From: Excoecaria cochinchinensis
Lineage: Eukaryota; Streptophyta; Magnoliopsida; Malpighiales; Euphorbiaceae
Assembly (NCBI GenBank): GCA_947683425.1
Contig: CANTUQ010000081.1
Coordinates: forward strand, 7,250,501-7,314,500
DNA: 64,000 nt
Direction of reading: 5' to 3'
Each line of letters starts with the position of its first letter. Positions within the stretch are counted from its first letter, which is position 1. A model generated the notes under the pieces. The model was not told the DNA's origin and ran no database searches. It worked only from the letters and a program-made list of their open reading frames with translations. Position numbers and translations under genes: made by a program. Shown here piece after piece: positions 57,795-64,000 of the stretch.

Positions 57795-58768
57795 TATATA
57801 CACCGGGTCCCGAGTAGCCTTGATTAGGATTACTCAATGATGAAATTAAGTGTGCCGATTTATAGGCAAAAAGAATGAAAGTTGGAAGTGATAATTTCCT
57901 TATCGTTTTGATTTGTTAGGAATAAATAAAAATATAATGTAAAAATATTTTAAAAAATTATTTTGGGATAAAAAAAGTGAGTTTTTAATTTTTTGTGTTT
58001 TATAGAAAATTTGAAAAAAAAAATCGCGCGAATGTCGGGCTGCGGCAACACTGGGCGCGCGTTGCGGCGCCCCAGCATGGAGGCGGAATGGGCGCGGGGC
58101 ACGCGCCAACGCGAGCGACGTGCTGGGCGCAGCGATGCCCTTCCCTCGTCCGTTTGGCCGTTTTTGACCTTTTTTGGCCCCAAAATTGCTTTTTCCTCAT
58201 TTTTTTTAACTAGAATTCAATACTAAACCCTTTAAAATTCCAAACCTTTCAAATTCAGCTGTTTTTTTGTGTTTATTGGAATTAAATCAATTTAATTTAT
58301 TAATTAAAAAATTCTGAATTTTGGGTGAGGTATAAAAGGAATTTTAGAGAGAGAATTAAGGGGGGATTTTCTTTAGAAAAATATTTTCTTCTTCTTTCTT
58401 TTCAAAAAAAAAAACAAATTCTCTCAAGTTTCTAAAAGATCTTTCCAAGTTAATTCTTAAGGCAAAAAGAATAATTTTTGTTCTTGTGAATTTTCTTCTT
58501 TTTATTTAACAATTATTTACTTTGAGACAAATAAATCAATTATTTGTTTTTGAGTAAAAATTCATTTTCAATATTTTATTTTTCTAATATATTCTTACAA
58601 TCAAGATAAGGATTTGGATCTTACCTTCATTTCATCAAGCTAAATTTTGAGGGTAAGTATCCTTGGCTCAATTCTTAATTTACTTTTTAATTTAATTTTT
58701 TTGTTTCCAATTAATTAGTTATCATGTAAATTCTTTTAGATCTATTATTTTTTACTTCTCATTTCTTG

Positions 58769-58850
<82 letters not shown>

Positions 58851-60296
58851 CTTTTGCTCTTTATTTGATTATTCATTTTTTGTTTCTATTTTTATGATTA
58901 TCATTATTTTCATTGTAGTTCATATATTATTATTATTTTTTTATTATTTATCATGTTTTACCATGTTATATTTATTTTATTTCTTATTATTCTTACATGT
59001 TTATTTGATTGTTCATATTTTTGGGTTGTTATTGTGCTGTATTATTATTATTATTATTATTATTATTGTAATTACTACCATCATTAGTATTAGTATTATT
59101 TTTATTACTCTTTTTTATTATTTTTATTCATATCTTCACACATGTTGAATTTTATTATTATGATTTATGTTTCATGCATGCTGAATTCTATATTTATTTT
59201 TATTTATATTCTTATGTATGTTAAATTTTGTTATTATTTCATAATTTTTTATGCATATTGAATTGTTAATATGAAAAGCTGCATATTTTATATGACATTT
59301 AATTGATTTTCCATACATGATGCATGTTTATTTTTTTTTATTTTAATTATCTTTATTACATGTTTAAATTAATTTTTTATTACTAACTTCACTTTTATTT
59401 GTTTTTCTTTTATTTTCAATACTTATTTTTATATGTGAGTATTTTTCATACCAAGTGGAAGCCCATGAAGCTTCAAAGATACCCTTTGGGATTTAATTTG
59501 TTATTTATATTTTTTTTATTATGTTGGGTTTATTTTATTTCTAATATGTAATTTGTAATAAATTATTTTTTTATGCACGTTAATTAAAAAATCACAAAAG
59601 TATTTCAATTATGCATGAGAGGACCAATGTCCTCATCTTTAATAAATAGCCCGATTTATGTATGAATTGTATTTTATTTACAAATGGAGGTTGTATTCCA
59701 CCCCTAGTTTTATTGTAATTTATGTTCATGCGCTTTTATTTACTTTATCTACCGCTTTCTTTATGTGATTGACATGTGCTTTAATTAAATTGCATTAAAA
59801 TTGAATGAGAAATGGGATGAAACGCTAAATTCAAAACTCAATTATAAACTTAATCTAGGTATGAATAAATGGGAAGTCCCGAACCATCTCTGGTTGGGAA
59901 GTCCCGAACCATCTCTGGTCTTTGGGCTCAACGAGGCGAGAGGACCATTTCAATGTTCCATTGGAGTGGGACTTCCAAGAAACCTCTTGTGTCCCGTAAA
60001 AAGGCTTTAGCTTGCATAGTCTTAGGCTCCACGAGGCGAGAGGGCCATCCTTATATTTTATTAGGACGGGTCCTCCAAAACTCCTCTGACTTGCCCAAAA
60101 TGGATAGAGCAGCGCTGTCTTAGGCTCACTGAGGCTAGACGACCTTTCCCAATGTTCTATTGGGTGGCGACTCCAAGAAACCTCCTTGTTGCCCAAAATG
60201 GACGCACTTGTAATTTCTTACAAGTTTTATGAACCTCATCCCGATCGCCCACAAGGTGGGCGGTTCGGGGCGCCCCGGGGTTCGGAGCGCGTCACA
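57795..60296 (+). repeat. 3' LTR of T3
   Basis: 2502 bp; start decayed to TATATACACCGGG. GC-rich island 58025-58150, TATA box TATAAAAGG at 58331-58339, (ATT)n at 58770-58850, hairpin modules 59900-60190, ending GAGCGCGTCACA. A 27-bp duplication (GGGAAGTCCCGAACCATCTC) occurs at 59868-59920. Confidence 0.92.
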
Positions 60297-60518
60297 TCAT
60301 CCAATTACACATTTTTAATCACCCAAAATAATTCTTTTCATGTCATTTAAGGCACGGTGATATAATTATCCAATTTACCGAAACTTGCCGAAACTTTCGA
60401 ATTAATGACGGTTGTGTCCTTTTTAACACTTCCGTCCCTATCTCAAACACATTTGGTTTCCGCTACACCCTAAACTTATCGTAATCCGACTAGGGTGTAT
60501 TCGGGGTGTTACACTAAT

Positions 60519-60567
60519 CGTCACTGGGTAATCCTATTCTAGGCTGTGTCAGGACCCGGTGTCTACA
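60519..60567 (-). repeat. Start of the T2 5' LTR (split off)
   Basis: Minus strand TGTAGACACCGGGTCCTGAC, CACAGCCTAGAATAGG, ACCCAGTGACGATTAG; it joins 33346 and below across the solo LTR. The 3' LTR of T2 reads the same at 15091-15043. Confidence 0.88.
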
Positions 60568-60574
60568 CCCATCG

Positions 60575-62197
60575 AGAAAAGGCTTAGCACATATCCTGAA
60601 GAAACCCAAGACCTCGCTGATCACTCTGGCCAGCTCTGTGAAAACCTGAATCTGCTTCGAGCTCTAGCATCCGGAGGCATCTCTGATCCCTGCAAGCCTA
60701 GTCTCTATCTGCTCTCTTAGCTCCTTGATAGACCTAGATATAGCCAGCACAGAATCCTCTAACATCTCCACCCGAAATCGAAGAGAAGTAACTGACTCAT
60801 CAATCATCTGGATGGCCTTGTTGATCCTCTGGGCCGCCGCTGCCTTTGAAGCGCTCAGCCCCTATCTCAGCTCCTTTATAAGGCTCTCCTTTCGATCCAG
60901 GCACTCACCCAGTACCCTATCTCTCTCCTCCATCCGTCGCTCCATGGTGTTGAAGGCAGTAGTCATCACTGATATGATCTCCTGATGTGCTGGCTGAGCA
61001 GGTAACGATGAACTAGGCCGTGATGGCTCTGTATGAGGCTCTGATGGTGGAAGAGTAATGGACATAGATGCCCCAGGGTGCCCAGGTCGGTTATAAGGAT
61101 GGAACCTACTAGCCTTGCAAGCCTCAGAGCGTTGGACCTGTGGTGGTGGTGGCATGAGGCTTTGAGCTCGCTGCCACACCGGAGTGTGCAGTAAGTAATT
61201 TATATCAATATCAAACTCCACGTCCTGAGGAGTGTGAGGCTCCTCCTTCTCTGGCTGGGGCTGCTGTGGAGGCTGCTGCTCCCCTTGGGGCTCTCCCGGA
61301 GCATCCTCGGCTAGTTGGAGTGGAGGGAGGTGGAAAAGGCTTTTGGTCTCCGCCACTCTGAGTAATCTGTACTCATCCGGACGATCACTTATCGAGCTAC
61401 CATCCCCATCGTCTGGGCTACAGCCAAGTTAACATAGATGTCCTCGTCCAATGGAGGCCCGAAATGCACTAGAGGGACCCTCAGATATATGAGCAACCTG
61501 GTGGTAATGCCTCCAGCGCTTATGGAAGGGGTTATCCCCCGTGCCAACCTCACCAGATTAGCCAATATCTCATGGCTAATGTTGAGGCACTGGCCTGTCA
61601 CCAGCGCCCATAAACTCCAAATCTCTACACCATTAGCTGACCCTGGGTTGCCTGCTCGGCCCAAGTATGAACTAGAGATAACCCTATGGATGTAACTTAG
61701 TGCCTGCAATGAGAGCATGGTGCTCTTCACCGTATCATGGTCGTAAGGCGCCCCAGGCAAGATGACAGCCTCCCAATGTTGTCTCCTGATAGCCCTCTGT
61801 GGTATCACCACATCTACCTCATTTGGGAGCCCCATCGCCTAGGCGAAAACCCTATAGGTGATGCTGAAATGGTCCCTTATGACTCAGAACTGTATCACAC
61901 CCTCCTCTGTTTCCAATATCTGGAATCCTCTATAGTGGAATATGGCTAAGAACTCTCTCGCGACCTCCGGATAAGTCTGGAATGAAGGTCGAAAGAACTC
62001 AGTCCATCCCGCTGCCTCTAATAGCGCATCAACCTCGTGCAACATCCCCATGCCTGGACGAAGGGCCTAGAAATGTAATGACTAGCCCGAAATTGAACGT
62101 GGGCCAAGGCCTGAAACGGCTCCCTAAGGTCAAGGATCATCCACTCTAGAGCCTGAGGCTCTAGCTGCTCCTAAGGAACGTTACATCTCGGAGGCAT
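60575..62197 (-). pseudogene. ORF B of T4, cut by T2
   Basis: ATG at 62197 (MPPRCNVP, then a TAG and EQLEPQALEW). N-terminal domain recovered across two shifts: AHVQFRASHYISRPF, EVDALLEAAGWTEFF, GVIQF, HFSITYRVF; then open 61835-61389 (MGLPNEVDVVIPQRAIRRQH, SYIHRVISSSYLGRAG, NISHEILANLVRLARG). After a shift near 61390, 61356-60862 has the Gln/Pro/Glu linker and coil (RRMEERDRVLGECL), and 60860-60690 the coil SLRFRVEMLEDSVLAIS, ETRLAGIRDAS. Sense codons here (VQF, VIQF, ITYR, QHWEA, LSLQAL, SSYLG, SLWAL, YPEV) stand where T1 has stops. Truncated at 60568 by T2. Confidence 0.78.
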
Positions 62198-62198
62198 G

Positions 62199-62531
62199 CT
62201 ATAAACAAAAGAATCAATTTTGCATGATATTCATAAGTAAACTAACTATCTATAAATTTCGGTAGCATTTCAACTAGGATATGCCTATCCAAAAAATTTC
62301 GACAGCATCCCGACAAGGATGTGCCTACCTAAGAAATTTTTGGCAGCATCCCGGCAAGGATGTGCCCAACTTCCTGCATGAAAAGCAATAAAAGGGATAG
62401 GCCTCAGGCCCTAACAATTGTTTTATAGGCACAATTATTCCATAAAATAATTAAACATATAACTGGACAGTCCTATTATACTCCTAACCAGTAATTGTAA
62501 AAAAGGCATATTCCTAAATTCTATTCGGCTA

Positions 62532-62607
<76 letters not shown>

Positions 62608-62781
62608 TTCTTTTTTTTTTTTATTTACTTCCTAACTATCAGTGTACAAAGTGCCATATTGCAGAAAATAAATGGGAAGAATTTTTCCTACATTTCAAAG
62701 CATGTGCATCTACCATGTATTCAGAATATAAATCTAAATAAGAAGAAGTAAAAAGGAGGAGGAAAATGCGATAAAACTAAC
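62199..62781 (-). other. 5'-UTR intron of ORF B (T4)
   Basis: 583 nt, donor CGACTACCAG/GTTAGTTTTATC (62781) and acceptor TTGTTTATAG (ending 62199), one base before the ATG. Holds an (ATT)n tract (62532-62608) and three hairpin repeats (62261-62285, 62302-62326, 62342-62367; e.g. GCACATCC-TTGCC-GGGATGC). An alternative acceptor TTTTCATGCAG ends at 62374. Confidence 0.6.
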
Positions 62782-63348
62782 CTGGTAGTCGATGAACTAC
62801 ACTGAAAAAGAACCCAAAATAAATGCAGAAAAATTAGTCCTGAACGAGCGTGACAATAAGGGGAGCATTTTGGCGCAAACAGCACACAAAACGGATGACA
62901 AATGACCAAGAAAATGCAGGAAAACCGTGGGTGAGTGACGGTTTGCGCGGAGGAAGAAGGAAGAAGAAACGAGAAGAAGAAGAAAGATTTGAGCAGGCGC
63001 ATAACCGCTCACTCTTTATAGCTTTTGATGACTGATGGGCATACCGTTGATGGAGCGAGTGACGAGCACTTCCTACAAGCCCATAAGTCATTTCAAATTT
63101 CCAAATTTTTATTTTAAATTTTAAAATACTCCCTGAATATCTTGCCCCTTGATTTTAGTGTATTGTTGGACCCATCAAATTTGTTTCCCTACAAAATTAA
63201 AATGGCATAAATACACATAAAATATTTATATATGTGAAATGTTTGAACCATGCAGAATAAAATCCACCAGGCGGTCAAAGGTTGACCGACAGGCTGGCCG
63301 TGCCTCGCTCGAGGCACGCCCCTCGGTTGTTGCTTTCTTTAAATAGTT
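62782..63348. promoter_or_regulatory. Divergent promoter and leader exon of T4
   Basis: TATA for ORF B: GCTATAAAGAGT (63022 to 63011, minus). Leader exon 62782 to about 62985, pyrimidine-rich, with the conserved GCGCCAAAATG upstream ATG and the CGACTACCAG donor end. TATA-like box for ORF A: CTTTAAATAGTT (63337-63348, plus). Between them: GATGGGCATACCG (63036-63048), GACCGACAGGCTGGCC (63283-63298) and the palindrome GTGCCTCGCTCGAGGCAC (63300-63317). Confidence 0.55.
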
Positions 63349-63485
63349 GTCCTTTTTCTCGAATTTTGTGCATTCTTCTTCTTGGATTTCAATTAGAGCC
63401 CCCCTTTTCCAGGTTTTTCCCTCTTTTTTTTTTTCTTTTTCCATTTCTTTCGTTTATATTTAATTTCTGTCCCAAAGTCCTGAAA

Positions 63486-64000
63486 ATGTCGTCACCAACC
63501 TTTAACAAAATGCATCAACTTCTGGATGACCCCCTAACTTGGTAAAATACCATCTTGACCCCTTATTCTGGCTTGAAGTTTTTAAGGAGGATTAAAGTGG
63601 ACAAGAAACTTCTATTATCTACAGTTCGATTTTGGGATCCCCGTTTCCACATTTTCAGATTCACTTATCAAGAACTCTGCCCCCTGCCTAAAGAATTTGT
63701 TGCAATTATCGAAACAAGGTTTTCTCCTGGCGCACCACCTTTTATCCCGAGTTGTAGCTTGGTTCATACGAGGCACATTGCACTGGCTTTAGGTATTTCT
63801 CACTTTGCTGCACCTAGGCTGGCCCCCTAGAGTACCATTTTTGCTTTAGCACCGCTAATCGAGGCGTTATAAGGCTTTTCTAATGTGTCCACATATCAGG
63901 CCAGTGTTGTCCTACTGTTTTACCTTTCCAGATGCCTGATGGTGATTTCTGAGGAATTGATCAGTGATTTATAGCTATTCGGGATTATGGATGGCATCCA
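63486..64000 (+). pseudogene. ORF A of T4, partial at the window edge
   Basis: ATG 63486 (MSSPTFNKMHQLLDDPLTW), TAA at 63543 (W*NTIL; T1 has W-E-N), then FLRRIKVDKKLLLSTVRFWD, FTYQELCPLPKEFVAIIET, SLVHTRHIALALG, stop TAG at about 63828, and LLFYLSRCLMVISEELISDL to the window end (T1: LFYLMRYLIVTSKELTGDS). Same protein as T1 ORF A (5054-5736). The plant-mobile-domain resemblance is an inference. Confidence 0.72.

Larger units (their letters stand above)
49830..60296 (+). mobile_element. Gag-only Tat derivative T3
   Basis: Complete non-autonomous element: LTR 49830-52466, PBS 52468-52486, leader, gag, then about 3 kb with no pol, PPT, LTR 57795-60296, target duplication TCATC (49825-49829; 60297-60301). 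It keeps the start and end of a Tat element (leader homologous to T2, 3' spacer homologous to T1/T2), but RT, RNase H and integrase are gone. Such gag-carrying, pol-less elements are called TR-GAG in plants. To move it would depend on pol from an autonomous relative. Confidence 0.88.
33347..60513 (-). mobile_element. Chromovirus-type solo LTR, split by two insertions
   Basis: Starts TGTAACACC at 33347 and ends GGTGTTACA at 60513, flanked by CTAAT on both sides (33342-33346; 60514-60518). Its own sequence is 33347-35942, 49210-49829 and 60302-60513, about 3.4 kb. There is no PBS, PPT or coding sequence, so it is a solo LTR, the usual product of LTR-LTR recombination. It resembles the Tekay LTR in the minus orientation (CCATGCTAAGCATAAAGCTT near 33590). 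Confidence 0.85.
12500..60567 (-). mobile_element. Tat-lineage element T2, interrupted by nested insertions
   Basis: Read on the minus strand: 5' LTR (60567-60519, then 33346-30479), PBS (30477-30459), leader, gag start (29291-29006), then after the inserted Tekay element the gag end and pol start (20241-19475), an RT-to-integrase deletion, integrase remnant (19440-18560), spacer, palindrome arrays, PPT (15112-15092) and 3' LTR (15091-12500). Nested inside it are the Tekay element (20242-29005) and a solo LTR block (33347-60513) that itself contains the Athila element and T3. The 3' LTR lacks its last ~120 bp, so no target duplication can be read on that side; on the other side T2 sits inside ORF B of T4. 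Confidence 0.82.
60568..64000 (-). mobile_element. Tat element T4, carrying the accessory cassette
   Basis: Minus-strand element reaching the right edge. In view are ORF B (minus), the divergent promoter, and ORF A (plus), the mirror image of T1 5054-8981. T2 is inserted in the ORF B coiled-coil end: T1 reads CTTTCTTGGATGG where T4 reads TTTTCTCGATGGG and then the T2 LTR. The pol genes and LTR of T4 lie beyond the window or are lost. Confidence 0.78.

Noticed and set aside
57900..58226. Cluster of ORFs on both strands in the T3 3' LTR
   Set aside because: GC-rich island; not kept in the 5' LTR frame for frame.
33347..60513. Full-length chromovirus rather than solo LTR
   Set aside because: The element's own sequence totals about 3.4 kb with no PBS, PPT, gag or pol; a solo LTR fits better.
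1..64000. tRNA, rRNA or host genes
   Set aside because: No cloverleaf-like or rRNA text recognised, and no intact non-element ORF in any region; PBS matches are primer sites, not tRNA genes.

Overview
This window is a eukaryotic, almost certainly flowering-plant, nuclear repeat region built almost entirely of nested Ty3/gypsy-type LTR retrotransposons. The reasons are: Tat/Ogre-type polymerases with a second, archaeal-like RNase H; a Tekay/Del-type chromovirus with an initiator-Met tRNA primer site and a C-terminal chromodomain; and an Athila element with the TGGCGCCGTTGCCGGGGA primer site. All three groups are plant-specific lineages. I see no host gene, tRNA or rRNA. Species cannot be named from the sequence; a eudicot is likely.

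Layout. 1-941: LTR-like fragment (probably chromoviral). 942-12499 (+): Tat element T1, lacking its 5' LTR, gag and protease; it holds a decayed RT-RNaseH-aRNaseH-integrase, then an unusual accessory cassette (antisense ORF A, a two-way promoter, sense ORF B with a 5'-UTR intron), a 90-bp tandem array, the PPT and a 3' LTR. 12500-60567 (-): Tat element T2, with its 3' LTR at 12500-15091, interior fragments at 15092-20241 and 29006-30478, and a 5' LTR split between 30479-33346 and 60519-60567. Into the T2 gag went a Tekay chromovirus (20242-29005, -). Into the T2 5' LTR went a chromovirus-type solo LTR (33347-60513, target duplication CTAAT). That solo LTR was itself hit by an Athila element (35943-49204, -, target duplication CATAT) and by a gag-only Tat derivative T3 (49830-60296, +, target duplication TCATC). 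60568-64000 (-): Tat element T4, the host of T2; it carries a second copy of the accessory cassette (ORF B on -, ORF A on +) and runs off the right end.

The most interesting biology is gene-like cassettes carried inside the retrotransposons. In T1 and T4 the two copies of ORF A and ORF B share divergent TATA boxes, a conserved splice donor and acceptor in a 5'-UTR intron, and hairpin repeats in that intron. The Athila element has a parallel unit: GC-rich block, TATA box, ATG-free leader, GTAAGT donor, and an acceptor whose joining to the donor exon would create the ATG of the ORF in the 'envelope' position. That ORF aligns with Tat ORF B and shows no obvious membrane segment. Separately, the Tat LTRs carry tandem ~100-bp modules each holding a small hairpin, with paired (compensatory) base changes between copies, and the Tekay LTRs carry five-unit palindrome arrays.

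Every polymerase here is broken by stops, frameshifts or deletions; no autonomous element remains. All alignments, motif calls and percent-type statements are by eye.
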